This document shows, piece by piece, positions 18,293 to 27,494 of a stretch of DNA of 64,000 nucleotides. The position numbers and the translations under genes are program-made. Under the pieces are notes generated by a model. The model ran no database searches. It saw only the letters and a list, made by a program, of their open reading frames with translations, and had not been told where the DNA came from. The stretch is from an uncultured Lachnospiraceae bacterium (GTDB lineage Bacteria; Bacillota; Clostridia; Lachnospirales; Lachnospiraceae): assembly GCA_910584915.1 (NCBI GenBank), contig CAJUDM010000020.1, forward strand, positions 1 to 64,000, read 5' to 3'. Numbering within the stretch: position 1 is the stretch's first letter; each line of letters begins with the position of its first letter.

Positions 18293-18652
18293 ATGTTTTG
18301 TCAAAATTGCGGGAATCAACTGATGCCCGGGGCTCCTGCCTGTCCGAGGTGCGGATGCCCTGTTCCCTATCAGATGCCGCCGGCGTCCGGCGGATATTAT
18401 AAGCCGGAAAAGAAGGGACTGTCGATCACTTCCATGATCCTCGGCCTTATCGGGCTTATTGCATGGCTTCTGCCGCTTGTCGGATATCCCGTCATTATTC
18501 CCGGATTAATACTGGGGATCATCGGGAAAAATCAGGGCGGAAGAACTTATGCCATCACAGGTATCATACTGTGCAGCATCACCCTGGTACTCACTCTCAT
18601 CAATTCCGGACTGGGTATCTATCTGCAGGTGCGCGGCATTGCATTTCAGTGA
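18293..18652 (+). CDS. Zinc-ribbon membrane protein (DUF4190-like)
   Basis: A small protein of 119 residues. It has an N-terminal zinc ribbon (CQNCGN, then CPRCGCPV, four cysteines within about 22 residues), a short Pro/Gly linker, and two hydrophobic helices (about 44-70 and 80-110) separated by IGKNQGGRTYA. Such zinc-ribbon plus DUF4190-type membrane proteins are widespread in Firmicutes with no assigned role. The ATG at 18293 has GGAGG eight bases upstream. The longer open frame upstream to 18152 would read through the promoter and is rejected. Confidence 0.8.
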   Translation: MFCQNCGNQLMPGAPACPRCGCPVPYQMPPASGGYYKPEKKGLSITSMILGLIGLIAWLLPLVGYPVIIPGLILGIIGKNQGGRTYAITGIILCSITLVLTLINSGLGIYLQVRGIAFQ

Positions 18653-18762
18653 ATGCGCCGGTGCCCGGATATCCGGGAAATATTTGCCTTGTTTTTTTCA
18701 CCTCCGGGGTGTAAAATGAGAACGATTTAAAACTGACATTTCACCCATAAGGAGGGTATGCT

Positions 18763-20217
18763 ATGGACAGGCAGAATTTAACATTGTTGACAGATTTGTA
18801 TGAACTGACCATGATGCAGGGATATTTCCGCAATATGGATCGAAACGAGACCGTAATATTTGATGCGTTTTACCGCAACAATCCAAACGGCGGCGGATAT
18901 GCGATCTCCGCAGGGCTCGAACAGCTGATCAGTTATATCAAAGAACTGCATTTTGCTCCCCAGGATATCGAATATCTGGCGGGCCTCAATATTTTTGACA
19001 GAGATTTTCTGGATTACCTTGCAGATTTCCGCTTTTCCGGCAGCATTTATGCAATCCCGGAGGGCACTGTCATTTTCCCCAGGGAGCCTGTTGTAAAGGT
19101 TATCGCGCCGATCATGGAGGCGCAGCTTGTGGAGACCGCCATCTTAAATATCATCAACCACCAGTCGCTGATCGCCACCAAAGCCTCGCGGGTATGCTGG
19201 GCTGCAAGGGGGGATGGTATTATGGAGTTCGGGCTGCGCAGGGCGCAGGGACCCGATGCCGGAACCTACGGCGCAAGAGCTGCTGTGATCGGCGGCTGTA
19301 TCGGCACTTCCAACGTACTCTGCGGACAGCTTTTTGATGTGCCGGTAAAGGGCACCCATGCCCACAGCTGGATCATGAGTTTTCCCGATGAATATACCGC
19401 TTTTAAGACTTACGCGGAAATGTACCCTTCCGCCTGCATCCTGCTGGTGGATACCTATGATACATTAAAATCCGGCGTCCCCAATGCGATACGTGTCTTC
19501 CAGGAAATGCGGGATGCCGGCGTAAACTTAAGTTTTTACGGAATCCGTCTGGACAGCGGCGACCTCGCCTACCTCTCAAAAAAGGCGCGGAAGATGTTGG
19601 ACGAGGCAGGTTTCCCCGATGCGGTGATCTCCGCCTCCAATGACCTTGACGAATATCTGATCGATTCCCTGAAAGTGCAGGGCGCCGCTATCACCTCCTG
19701 GGGCGTCGGCACAAACCTGATCACCAGCAAGGACTGGCCCGCCTTCGGCGGCGTTTACAAGCTGGCTGCCATCATGGGCGACGACGGAAAATTCATACCG
19801 AAGATCAAACTGTCCGAAAACTCTGAAAAAGTCACAAATCCGGGCAATAAAACCATTTATCGGATCTACGATAAAGAGACCGGTAAGATCAAGGCGGATC
19901 TGATCTGCCTTGTAGATGAGGAGTTTTCCGAGGAAGAACCGCTTCTTTTGTTTGATCCCCAGGAACCCTGGAAAAAAACCAAATGCAGGCCCGGCACTTA
20001 TACCATGAGGGAACTGCTCATCCCCATCTTCACAGACGGAAAGTGCGTATATGAATCGCCCAAAGTGATGGATATCAGGGAATATTGCCAGAAAGAACTC
20101 TCCACCCTCTGGGATGAGACAAGAAGGCTGATCAATCCCCAGAAAGTATATGTGGATCTGTCCAGCAAGCTCTATGACATTAAGATCGAACTGCTGGATC
20201 AGATGGGGGAGAAATAA
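18763..20217 (+). CDS. pncB: Nicotinate phosphoribosyltransferase
   Basis: This 484-residue enzyme converts nicotinate, PRPP and ATP to nicotinate mononucleotide in NAD salvage. Family segments include LLTDLYELTMMQGYF (N-terminus), ATKASRVCWAARG, EFGLRRAQGPDAG (containing the conserved His-equivalent active-site region), GTHAHSWIMSF and FYGIRLDSGDLAYLS. A strong ribosome site (AAGGAGGGT) precedes the ATG. The gene stands alone, with a terminator hairpin shared with the converging spoVT gene. Confidence 0.96.
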   Translation: MDRQNLTLLTDLYELTMMQGYFRNMDRNETVIFDAFYRNNPNGGGYAISAGLEQLISYIKELHFAPQDIEYLAGLNIFDRDFLDYLADFRFSGSIYAIPEGTVIFPREPVVKVIAPIMEAQLVETAILNIINHQSLIATKASRVCWAARGDGIMEFGLRRAQGPDAGTYGARAAVIGGCIGTSNVLCGQLFDVPVKGTHAHSWIMSFPDEYTAFKTYAEMYPSACILLVDTYDTLKSGVPNAIRVFQEMRDAGVNLSFYGIRLDSGDLAYLSKKARKMLDEAGFPDAVISASNDLDEYLIDSLKVQGAAITSWGVGTNLITSKDWPAFGGVYKLAAIMGDDGKFIPKIKLSENSEKVTNPGNKTIYRIYDKETGKIKADLICLVDEEFSEEEPLLLFDPQEPWKKTKCRPGTYTMRELLIPIFTDGKCVYESPKVMDIREYCQKELSTLWDETRRLINPQKVYVDLSSKLYDIKIELLDQMGEK

Positions 20218-20242
20218 AAAAGAGGCTCAGGCCTCTTTTTTT
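20216..20242. terminator. Bidirectional terminator between pncB and spoVT
   Basis: AAAAAAGAGGC and GCCTCTTTTTTT flank a short loop. It is a U-run hairpin on either strand, placed exactly between the converging pncB and spoVT stop codons. Confidence 0.9.
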
Positions 20243-20786
20243 ACTGCTCCATCTGCCGCCCCAGAAACCCCGCCGCCGACAGGATCAGCTTCTGTTCCAC
20301 CTCGCCCATCTTTCCTTTTTCCGCATTGTTTAACAGGATGACCGCCCCTATCACATCGCCCTCGCTGATGATCGGGCTGATCGCCTCCTGCCGGAATTCT
20401 TCGGAATTATCCTGCGTCACCGGGATGAAATCTCTCTCCCCCTTGATACTCACTATGCTTTCCCTGTTATTTACCTTGCTTTCGAGTTCTCTGCTGACAT
20501 ATTTTCCTACGGAATTTTTCATCCCTCCCGCCGCCGCAATGATCTGATCCCTGTCCGCAATCATTGCTACATGTCCGGAGACCTGTGCCAGGCTTTCCAC
20601 ATACTGCTTTGCAAAAGTTGACATTTCACCGATCGGGGAATACTTTTTCAAAATGATCTCCCCCTCCCTGTCCGTAAAAATTTCCAGCGGATCTGATTCC
20701 CGGATCCTCAATGTCCTCCTGATCTCCTTCGGAATAACCACCCTGCCCAAATCATCTATTCTTCGCACAATACCTGTTGCTTTCAT
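20241..20786 (-). CDS. spoVT: Stage V sporulation regulator SpoVT
   Basis: This 181-residue protein has an AbrB-type swapped-hairpin DNA-binding domain (GIVRRIDDLGRVVIPKEIRR, about 5-24). A C-terminal GAF-like domain follows (about 55-178), as in SpoVT of Bacillus (178 residues). In Bacilli it regulates sigma-G genes in the forespore. The true start is the ATG at 20786, which has GGAGGAAC upstream. In-frame codons further up to 20828 lack a ribosome site. It is separated from the upstream Hrb-like gene by a terminator and a large imperfect hairpin. Confidence 0.95.
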   Translation of the reverse strand: MKATGIVRRIDDLGRVVIPKEIRRTLRIRESDPLEIFTDREGEIILKKYSPIGEMSTFAKQYVESLAQVSGHVAMIADRDQIIAAAGGMKNSVGKYVSRELESKVNNRESIVSIKGERDFIPVTQDNSEEFRQEAISPIISEGDVIGAVILLNNAEKGKMGEVEQKLILSAAGFLGRQMEQ

Positions 20787-20862
20787 AATTAAAGTTCCTC
20801 CATTTACAGTTTTTTCTAACGTTTCCATGTTAGTATCTGTAAATGAAGGAACTTCTATACAA

Positions 20863-20923
20863 AGATAAGGAGAATTTCTAAGTATGCAAAATACGCAGAC
20901 TAAGAAATTCTATAACCTTATCT
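20863..20923 (-). other. Large imperfect hairpin in the spoVT 5' region
   Basis: AGATAAGG (20863-20870) pairs with CCTTATCT (20916-20923). Inside, GAATTTCT pairs with AGAAATTC and AGT with ACT. The roughly 19 base pairs are interrupted by small bulges. It lies 77 bp upstream of the spoVT start, downstream of the Hrb-like gene and its terminator, so it may be part of the spoVT leader or an operator region. Confidence 0.55.
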
Positions 20924-20935
20924 CACTGAAAAGAT

Positions 20936-20962
20936 TTTCTAAATCGGCAAAACTCGCCGATT
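20936..20962 (-). terminator. Terminator of the flavin reductase-rubredoxin gene
   Basis: AATCGGC (20942-20948) and GCCGATT (20956-20962) form a 7-bp stem. On the minus strand TTTAGAAAATCTTTT follows, 12 bases after the stop codon at 20975. Confidence 0.65.
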
Positions 20963-20974
20963 AACAAAATACCC

Positions 20975-21595
20975 CTATCGCACTTCCATCTCGAAATCTG
21001 ATGCGCCGTGCTTACAAAGAGGACAGATAAAGTCTGCGGGCAGATCCTCGCCCTCGTATACATAACCGCAGATCTTGCACACCCATACCTTCTTTCCTTC
21101 CTTCTGTTTCGGCGCTTCCGGTTTCGGTTTGATGTGATCCTGGTAGTAGGTGTAGGTGACGGACGGCACCTCGGAGAGCAGTTCCGCGGCAGTCACATCC
21201 GCAATAAACTGCGTGTGGGTTCCCAGATCGATCTCCTGTACCACTTTTCCGGAGAGATAAGAGTTCGTCCCCTTCATCACATAGTACAGCCCGTTCTCAC
21301 TGCGTTCCTTCGGACCGTAGTCCTCAAATTTGTCCACGCTTTTTCCGCTCTGAAAGCCGAAATGCCTGAAAGTATCAAATGACGCGTCCTCCGCCAGCAC
21401 AGATACATTAAACACGCCCGTCGCTTTCACCATATCATGTGTCCTGTTCTGCTTATTTACCGTAATCGAAATCCGGTTGGGCGTGCTTGTCACCTGCATA
21501 ACCGTATTGATAATGCAGCCGTTATCAAATCCCTCCTCCTGTGCCGTCAGGACAAACAGTCCATAGCTGAGCTTAAACATCGCTTTCTGATCCAT
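20975..21595 (-). CDS. Flavin reductase-rubredoxin fusion (Hrb-like)
   Basis: A two-domain protein of about 206 residues. An FMN-binding flavin-reductase-like domain comes first (about 1-150; FKLSYGLFVLTA, NTVMQVTSTPNRISIT). A C-terminal rubredoxin follows, with CKICGYVY and CPLCKHG supplying the four iron ligands (about 172-205). The same architecture is known as high-molecular-weight rubredoxin (Hrb) in acetogens, where it passes electrons to flavodiiron proteins for O2/NO protection. The second ATG (21595) is preferred because GGAGG lies 8 bases upstream. The ATG at 21601 is too close to it. Confidence 0.9.
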   Translation of the reverse strand: MDQKAMFKLSYGLFVLTAQEEGFDNGCIINTVMQVTSTPNRISITVNKQNRTHDMVKATGVFNVSVLAEDASFDTFRHFGFQSGKSVDKFEDYGPKERSENGLYYVMKGTNSYLSGKVVQEIDLGTHTQFIADVTAAELLSEVPSVTYTYYQDHIKPKPEAPKQKEGKKVWVCKICGYVYEGEDLPADFICPLCKHGASDFEMEVR

Positions 21596-21873
21596 ATCCA
21601 TTTCCTCCGTTTTTATTTATCTTCTCCGAATCCTGTTACTGTATTCAGTATATAGCACTAATTTTTCAGCGTCAAGAAAAGTCAGTAATCATTCCTGTTT
21701 TATTTGAACCAATCATATTTTCCATAGAAGACTACATCGCCGCCCAGACGAAAGCTGGTATATAATTTCACATGCTATTTCCGAGCTTAGTGCCCGCTGC
21801 GTTTTTCTCCGGGCGAAAGCGGACCTGAACAGAATATATACCCACTTTCGTTGTCCTGTAACTGTCCCATATC
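21596..21873. other. Intergenic gap, no gene seen
   Basis: About 280 bp between the Hrb-like gene and the end of tdk. I see no credible ORF, RNA or repeat. A short open frame reaching from inside tdk to 21768 is a shadow of tdk and its 3' region. Confidence 0.5.
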
Positions 21874-22440
21874 TTACGGAGCCAGCCTCCCCTCTTTATA
21901 GTGCCTCCTGCAGAGCGCCACATATTTGTCGTTCGCACCGAGGCAGATCTGCTCCCCATCCCGGATGATCTCCCCTCTCTCGTTCAATCTGGTATTGCAG
22001 GATGCGCCCTGACCGCACCAGCAGACCGTCTTGAGTTCCTCTATCACATCCGCCCAGGCGAGAAGCCATATGGCCCCCTCAAAGGGCTCACGCCGAAAAT
22101 CCGTCCGCAGGCCGTAGCAGATGACCGGTATGCCCAGATCATCCACCACATGCACAAAAAACTCGATATCGGACTTTTTACAAAACTGCGCCTCATCCAC
22201 GATCACACAGTCATATTCCTTTATCTCCTCATCGCTCATCTCCACGAGCTCTTCCACAAAATGGCACGCCTTCTCAAGCCCCATGCGGCTTTTGATCACC
22301 TTATCGCCGTCCCTGTTGTCCAACTTCGGCTTAAGCAGCAGCGCCCTCTTGCCCCTCTCGAAATAATTGTACTCCACCATCAGGGCATTCGCCGTCTTCG
22401 AACTCCCCATCGCGCCGTGTCTAAAATACAATTTTGCCAT
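21874..22440 (-). CDS. tdk: Thymidine kinase
   Basis: This 188-residue type II thymidine kinase phosphorylates thymidine with ATP. The P-loop is GAMGSSKTA (about 9-17), the Asp of Walker B is in DCVIVDEAQF (about 77-86), and zinc cysteines are in CWCGQGASCN plus a C-terminal CRRH. It lies just downstream of a nucleoside ABC importer on the same strand, which fits uptake plus salvage of nucleosides, although a hairpin at 22485 lies between them. Confidence 0.96.
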   Translation of the reverse strand: MAKLYFRHGAMGSSKTANALMVEYNYFERGKRALLLKPKLDNRDGDKVIKSRMGLEKACHFVEELVEMSDEEIKEYDCVIVDEAQFCKKSDIEFFVHVVDDLGIPVICYGLRTDFRREPFEGAIWLLAWADVIEELKTVCWCGQGASCNTRLNERGEIIRDGEQICLGANDKYVALCRRHYKEGRLAP

Positions 22441-22484
22441 ACTGCTTCCTTTCTGCCTGGCTGCTGTGCCACTCTACATATTAA

Positions 22485-22521
22485 GAACCGATGCAACTTT
22501 CTCGTTTCATCGCATCGGTTC
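22485..22521 (-). terminator. Hairpin after the nucleoside permease genes
   Basis: GAACCGATGC (22485-22494) pairs perfectly with GCATCGGTTC (22512-22521). There is no clear U-run on the minus strand, so it may only reduce read-through into tdk or protect the upstream mRNA. Confidence 0.5.
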
Positions 22522-22572
22522 CCAAAACTGTTTTAAAGCCATACAGTCAGCTTCGACTGCTCCTTTGCATTC

Positions 22573-23502
22573 TTACTTCGCCTTCTGGAACGGCTTGCCA
22601 TTTGCCGCCGGCACCCTCGCCGTACCCACAAACAACACCAGTGCCAGGATCGTCACGATATATGGAATCATGGAGATCAGGTTCGGTGATACCGCATTGC
22701 TGGAAGTCGCCAGCACCTTCACGCCGTTGCAGAATCCGAACAGCAGGCAGGCGAGCAGCGCTCCCTGCGGCTTGAACTTTCCGAAGATAACCGCCGCGAT
22801 AGCCATAAACCCCTGCCCGACAACAATGATCGGACGGAACTGATTTACGGTCGCAAGCGTAATGTAGGCGCCGCCGAGCCCTGATAAAAATCCTGACAGG
22901 ATGACGCAGATGTAGCGGATGCGGTACACGTTGATCCCCAGCGTGTCGCAGGCTTCCGGCGCTTCTCCGACCGCCCGCAGCCTCATGCCGAACTTTGTTT
23001 TATAAAATACAAACCAGATCACCGCAACCAGGATCAATGACAGGTACGCCACCGAGTAGTTGGATAACACATTGTTCCAGAAGGAACCTACCGGAAAGAT
23101 CCCGTCAAATACCTTCGGAAGTTTCATGCTGATATCGATCGCCGGCGTATCGGAGGAACCGTCATAAATCGCCTTACTCATAAAGACTGCCAGCCCCGGC
23201 GCCAGAAAGTTGATCGCTGTACCGGAGATCGTCTGGTCCGCCTGACAGGATACACAGGCGATCGCATGGAGCAGTCCGAACAGTGCGCCCGCAAGTCCGC
23301 CCACCAGAAAAGCGATCCACGGATTTCCGCAGGTCAGCGCCATCGACGCTCCCACAAAGGCTCCTATTGTCATCATTCCCTCAATCCCGATATTTATCAC
23401 ACCGCTCCTCTCCGAAAAACAGGAACCCAGCGCCGCCAGCAAAAGAGGCGGTGTATATGTCATAGTCGCATTGATCAGCAAACCCAGATTTCTCAAAAAC
23501 AT
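22573..23502 (-). CDS. Nucleoside ABC transporter permease (NupQ/YufQ-like)
   Basis: A 309-residue membrane protein of the branched-chain/BMP-type permease family. It has about eight hydrophobic helices and the conserved stretches GVINIGIEGMMTIGAF and FYKTKFGMRLRAVGEAPEACDTLGINV. It would form one half of the channel of a purine or pyrimidine nucleoside importer. Its ATG overlaps the stop of the partner permease (shared base 23502), showing translational coupling. Confidence 0.9.
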   Translation of the reverse strand: MFLRNLGLLINATMTYTPPLLLAALGSCFSERSGVINIGIEGMMTIGAFVGASMALTCGNPWIAFLVGGLAGALFGLLHAIACVSCQADQTISGTAINFLAPGLAVFMSKAIYDGSSDTPAIDISMKLPKVFDGIFPVGSFWNNVLSNYSVAYLSLILVAVIWFVFYKTKFGMRLRAVGEAPEACDTLGINVYRIRYICVILSGFLSGLGGAYITLATVNQFRPIIVVGQGFMAIAAVIFGKFKPQGALLACLLFGFCNGVKVLATSSNAVSPNLISMIPYIVTILALVLFVGTARVPAANGKPFQKAK

Positions 23503-24617
23503 TACTTCGTACCTCCTTCACCCTTGGCTTCTTTCTTTCCCGCACGGCTTAAAAGCAGCCTCTTAAATACATGGGATATCGCGATAAAAAAGATGATCGT
23601 TCCCATGATGATATTTACGATCTCTGAGGGCGCATTGACGAGCGAGAGTTTTGTGCCGCCGTACTTCATTGCCCCGTAGAACAGTCCCGCAAAGATACAG
23701 CCGATCGGATTGGTGGAACCGATCAGAGCCACTGTGATCCCCTGAAAGCCGAAGCTCTCCTGTGCAGAAAACTGACTGATACGCATTCCCATACCCATCA
23801 GCTGACAGGCGCCGCCCATCCCCGCGAGAGCGCCGGAAATTGACATTGCTGTCAGAATCTCTCTGTTGGAGTTAATGCCGCCGTACTCCGCCGCATGTCT
23901 GTTGAATCCCACTGCCTTCAGCTTATAGCCCAGCGTTGTCCGGTTCAGGATAAAGGCGATCACGACCGCCGCAAGGATCGCCACCAGGATATTGTAACTG
24001 GCTCCGGAACCCATCACTTCCTGAAGGGACTCATTGGTGATCATCATCTTTGCCGTATCCATGATATCCTTGGTCGCCTCGGAGTTGCCGTCCGTATGCA
24101 GCGCCGGAATGTTCACGGCATAGTTGGACAGGTAATAGGCGATCCAGTTAAACATGATAAAGGACAGCACTTCATTGATGCCTCTCTTTACTTTCAAAAC
24201 CGCTACGATCATCGACCACAGTCCGCCGGCAAGTGCCGCCGCGATCAGGCAGAGCGGAATATGGATGATTGCCGGAACTTTCAGAAATACGCCGACAACG
24301 CATGCCGCCAGTGTTCCGACCACATACTGCCCCTCCGCACCGATATTGAAGACACCTGTCTGGAAGGAAAAAGCCACACTCAAGCCCGTCAGGATAATGG
24401 GGGATGCATATACGATCGACCATACGATAAATTTCGGCTTACCGAACACCCCTGTGATCAGCTTGCCATAAGCTGCCCCCGCACTGATCCCCGCCACCTG
24501 CAGCAGGATCGCTCCCACAATAAAACCTACAGCGATGGAGATCAGCGTATAAAGCAGATTTCCCTGAAGCACTTTTGTGCCAAAGGAATTTGTCGATTTA
24601 TCTTTTGTATTACTCAT
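23502..24617 (-). CDS. Nucleoside ABC transporter permease (NupP/YufP-like)
   Basis: A 371-residue membrane permease, partner of the adjacent NupQ-like protein. Family stretches are TGVFNIGAEGQYVVGTL, LGYKLKAVGFNRHAAEYGGI and QESFGFQGITVALIGS. I chose the ATG at 24617 because AGGAGGTG lies 6 bases upstream. A GTG at 24626 overlaps that site. The start overlaps the end of the ATPase gene (24610) by 8 bp. Confidence 0.9.
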   Translation of the reverse strand: MSNTKDKSTNSFGTKVLQGNLLYTLISIAVGFIVGAILLQVAGISAGAAYGKLITGVFGKPKFIVWSIVYASPIILTGLSVAFSFQTGVFNIGAEGQYVVGTLAACVVGVFLKVPAIIHIPLCLIAAALAGGLWSMIVAVLKVKRGINEVLSFIMFNWIAYYLSNYAVNIPALHTDGNSEATKDIMDTAKMMITNESLQEVMGSGASYNILVAILAAVVIAFILNRTTLGYKLKAVGFNRHAAEYGGINSNREILTAMSISGALAGMGGACQLMGMGMRISQFSAQESFGFQGITVALIGSTNPIGCIFAGLFYGAMKYGGTKLSLVNAPSEIVNIIMGTIIFFIAISHVFKRLLLSRAGKKEAKGEGGTK

Positions 24618-26154
24618 GCGCTCCACCTCCTGCCATCATCAGTCCAAGTTCGTTCTCGTCGGCATCTCTGCCCGCTACGCTGCCCATGATCTTCCCGTCG
24701 AAAATAACCTTGATCTCATCGGAAAGGCTCATGATCTCATCTAACTCAAAGGAGACCAGCAGCACAGCCTTCCCTTTATTCCGCTGCTCCACCAGATATT
24801 TATGTACATATTCGATGGCGCCCACATCCAGTCCCCTGGTCGGATTCACCGCGATCAGCAGTTCCGAATCATTGGTGATCTCCCTCGCAATGATCACCTT
24901 CTGCTGGTTGCCGCCGGACAGATGCCCCGCCGGCTTATTTTCGCTTCCCCTGGGGCGAATATCAAATTTCTCGATCAGTTCAGTCGCCTTTTTCTGGATG
25001 GCATCCCGTTTCAAAATACCGTGCCTGGAAAATTCCTCCTCTCCAAAATTCTGCAGGATCAGGTTGTCCGCCACGGAAAACTCCAGCACCAGCCCATGCT
25101 TCTGCCTGTCGGCGGGAATACTTGTGATACCGGCCTCGAATATCTCTCTCGGCGTGGCGCCAAACACTTCTTTTCCATGTATCCGGACAGAACCTTCCGT
25201 ACCCTTCCTGAGCCCTGTAATGATCTCCACTAACTCCGTCTGGCCGTTGCCGTCCACGCCGGCGAGTCCCACGATCTCGCCTTTTCTGACAGTAATGTCA
25301 AGTCCTTTCAATATCTCCACATTCCTGTAGTCTTTTCCATGGAGGTTTTTTACAACCAGCGCCTCGTCCCCCGGCTCCTGCTCCTTTTTATCCACTTTAA
25401 AGGTAACGTCACGTCCGACCATCATTGCCGCCAGCTGGTCTTCATTCACCTCCGCCACATTGACTGTCTGGATATATTTCCCCTGCCGGATGATCGTACA
25501 GTAATCCGCGGAGGCCTTGATCTCTTTCAGTTTATGAGTGATCAGTATAATGGATTTCCCGTCCTTTGTCAGATGCCCGATAATCTCGATCAGTTCCCCG
25601 ATCTCCTGCGGCGTCAAAGACGCAGTGGGCTCATCCAGTATCAGGATGTCCGCTCCCCTGTAAAGAACCTTAAGGATCTCCACCCTCTGCTGCATTCCCA
25701 CGGAAATATCCTCGATCTTAGCGTCCGGATCCACCTGCAGGCCGTAGCGCTTTGACAGTTCTATCACCTGTTCCCTCGCCGAATTCAAATCCACCGTCAG
25801 CCCTTTTACCGGCTCCATGCCCAGAATGATATTTTCCGTCACCGTAAAAGGCTGTACCAGCATAAAATGCTGATGCACCATACCGATTCCCAGCTCGATC
25901 GCTTTCTCCGGAGAATCGATGGATACCTTGTTCCCGTTTACCTCAATGTAACCTGATGTCGGATGGTACAGCCCATAGAGCACATTCATAAGCGTAGATT
26001 TTCCGGCACCGTTTTCCCCCAGGATCGCATGTACTTCCCCTTTGTGGACAGTCAGATTGATACCGTCATTCGCGACAAAATCGCCGAATTTTTTGACGAT
26101 ATCATGCATGGCAATGACTGTCTTTGAAAGGTCAGCATGACTTTCTCTCCCCAT
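24610..26154 (-). CDS. Nucleoside ABC transporter ATP-binding protein (NupO/YufO-like)
   Basis: This 514-residue double ABC protein energises the nucleoside importer. The first domain has Walker A GENGAGKSTLMNVLYG, the Q-loop region and Walker B ILILDEPTASL. The second has a divergent Walker A (GVDGNGQTE), LSGGNQQKVIIARE and NPTRGLDVGAIEYVH. The degenerate second site is usual in this family. A good GGAGG ribosome site precedes the ATG. The upstream BMP gene is separated by a hairpin at 26217-26250. Confidence 0.93.
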   Translation of the reverse strand: MGRESHADLSKTVIAMHDIVKKFGDFVANDGINLTVHKGEVHAILGENGAGKSTLMNVLYGLYHPTSGYIEVNGNKVSIDSPEKAIELGIGMVHQHFMLVQPFTVTENIILGMEPVKGLTVDLNSAREQVIELSKRYGLQVDPDAKIEDISVGMQQRVEILKVLYRGADILILDEPTASLTPQEIGELIEIIGHLTKDGKSIILITHKLKEIKASADYCTIIRQGKYIQTVNVAEVNEDQLAAMMVGRDVTFKVDKKEQEPGDEALVVKNLHGKDYRNVEILKGLDITVRKGEIVGLAGVDGNGQTELVEIITGLRKGTEGSVRIHGKEVFGATPREIFEAGITSIPADRQKHGLVLEFSVADNLILQNFGEEEFSRHGILKRDAIQKKATELIEKFDIRPRGSENKPAGHLSGGNQQKVIIAREITNDSELLIAVNPTRGLDVGAIEYVHKYLVEQRNKGKAVLLVSFELDEIMSLSDEIKVIFDGKIMGSVAGRDADENELGLMMAGGGAHE

Positions 26155-26216
26155 GTGATTTTCCTCCTTATTTCAGTTCCGCATTTGCTTCCTGCTACTT
26201 ACCATCATAACATAAG

Positions 26217-26250
26217 AAAAAGGTGTAGCAAATCTTTTTCTACACCTTTT
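26217..26250 (-). terminator. Terminator/attenuator after the BMP lipoprotein gene
   Basis: AAAAGGTGTAG and CTACACCTTTT form a 10-11-bp stem followed on the minus strand by TTCTTATG. It sits between the abundant binding protein and the membrane subunits, mirroring the sugar operon layout. Confidence 0.75.
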
Positions 26251-26287
26251 CCCTTTATTTTTTATTTATCTGTATATTTTGCAGAAT

Positions 26288-27415
26288 TTAGTCCAGCTCG
26301 TAAACATCGCCATGAGCCGCTTCAAAATCTGCCTGCGTCTCGGGAACAACTACTTCACCGGAAACGATCTTCGCCTTTACTTCTTCCACTGCCTTGATCA
26401 CATCATCGGACAGGTTTGTTGTTGTAGGAGCGATATCCACGCCGCCCGCCGCAAGGTCATATGTGATAACGCCGCTCTGCAGTGTACCTTCACATACAGC
26501 TTTAGCTGCCTCGTAGCTGGCATTGTCCACTCTCTTCATAGCGGATGTCAGGATCGTCTCAGGACCGTCGGGGCTCTGATCTTTATCTACGCCGATCGCC
26601 CAGATACCGTTTTCCTTACAGCCTTCGATCACGCCAAGCCCTGTACCGCCCGCCGCGTGGAAGATAATGTCCGCACCGTCTGTAACCATGGTTGTCGCTG
26701 CATTCTTGCCCACTGCAGGCTGGTCAAATGCGTTTGCGTTCTGCTGCAGGATCTTCGCATCCGGATTTGCGTCCAGAACGCCTGCACAGTAACCGTATCC
26801 AAACTCATGCATTACCGGTGTGCCCATGCCGAGTACGAAACCGACAGTGTTGCTCTCTGTCGTCAGACCTGCCACATAGCCTACCAGATAGGAAGCCTGA
26901 GCCTGTTTGAACATTAAGCATGTCACGTTAGGCAGCTCAATGCTCGCATCATCAATGATGGCGAACTTCTGATCCGGATTCGCCTCCGCCGCTGCCTTTG
27001 TCGCATCTGCAAGCTGGAAGCCCACGCTGATGATCAGGTCGTATTCTTCATCGATGAACGTCTCAAGGTTGGACTTGTAATCAGCGTCCGTCTTGGACTC
27101 CAGATACTGAACCTGAATGCCAAGCTCATCCGCCGCTCTCTGCAGGCCTTCCCAGGAAGACTGGTTAAAGGAACCATCATTCACGCCGCCCGTATCAGTC
27201 ACCATGCCAACTTTGATCTCTGAATAATCTGCTGCCGGAGCCTCCGCTGCATCCTCCGCAGGTGCTTCCGCATCCTCTGCGGGCGCTTCCGCGTCATCCG
27301 CCGGAGCCTCTGTCGCTTCTTCTGCAGGTGCCGCAGGCTCTTCTGCGCCGCCGCATGCTGCCAGTGCAAATGCCATGGTGCATGCCAGAAGAACTGAAAC
27401 CAATTTCTTCTTCAT
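26288..27415 (-). CDS. BMP-family nucleoside-binding lipoprotein (NupN/PnrA-like)
   Basis: A 375-residue lipoprotein. The signal peptide ends in a lipobox (FALAACGGAEE, Cys about 21), followed by a linker of Ala/Pro/Glu/Asp repeats (EAPAEDAEAPAEDA type, about 24-66). The BMP/PnrA fold follows: VGMVTDTGGVNDGSFNQSSW, SVGFQLADATKAAAE, GFVLGMGTPVMHEFGYGY and WAIGVDKDQSPDGPE. It binds nucleosides outside the membrane for the ABC importer encoded downstream. Confidence 0.94.
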   Translation of the reverse strand: MKKKLVSVLLACTMAFALAACGGAEEPAAPAEEATEAPADDAEAPAEDAEAPAEDAAEAPAADYSEIKVGMVTDTGGVNDGSFNQSSWEGLQRAADELGIQVQYLESKTDADYKSNLETFIDEEYDLIISVGFQLADATKAAAEANPDQKFAIIDDASIELPNVTCLMFKQAQASYLVGYVAGLTTESNTVGFVLGMGTPVMHEFGYGYCAGVLDANPDAKILQQNANAFDQPAVGKNAATTMVTDGADIIFHAAGGTGLGVIEGCKENGIWAIGVDKDQSPDGPETILTSAMKRVDNASYEAAKAVCEGTLQSGVITYDLAAGGVDIAPTTTNLSDDVIKAVEEVKAKIVSGEVVVPETQADFEAAHGDVYELD

Positions 27416-27477
27416 AACTTAAATTCCTCCTATTTTACATACTCCCGCCTTCTCAGGCAGGGTGTCAAACTTACAGT

Positions 27478-27494
27478 TCTTATACAGTATAAGA
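27478..27494. promoter_or_regulatory. Palindrome over the BMP operon -10 box
   Basis: TCTTATACAGTATAAGA is a perfect palindrome about a central A and covers the -10 hexamer of the promoter at 27486-27514. It could be an operator, but a self-complementary -10 region can also arise by chance. Confidence 0.4.
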
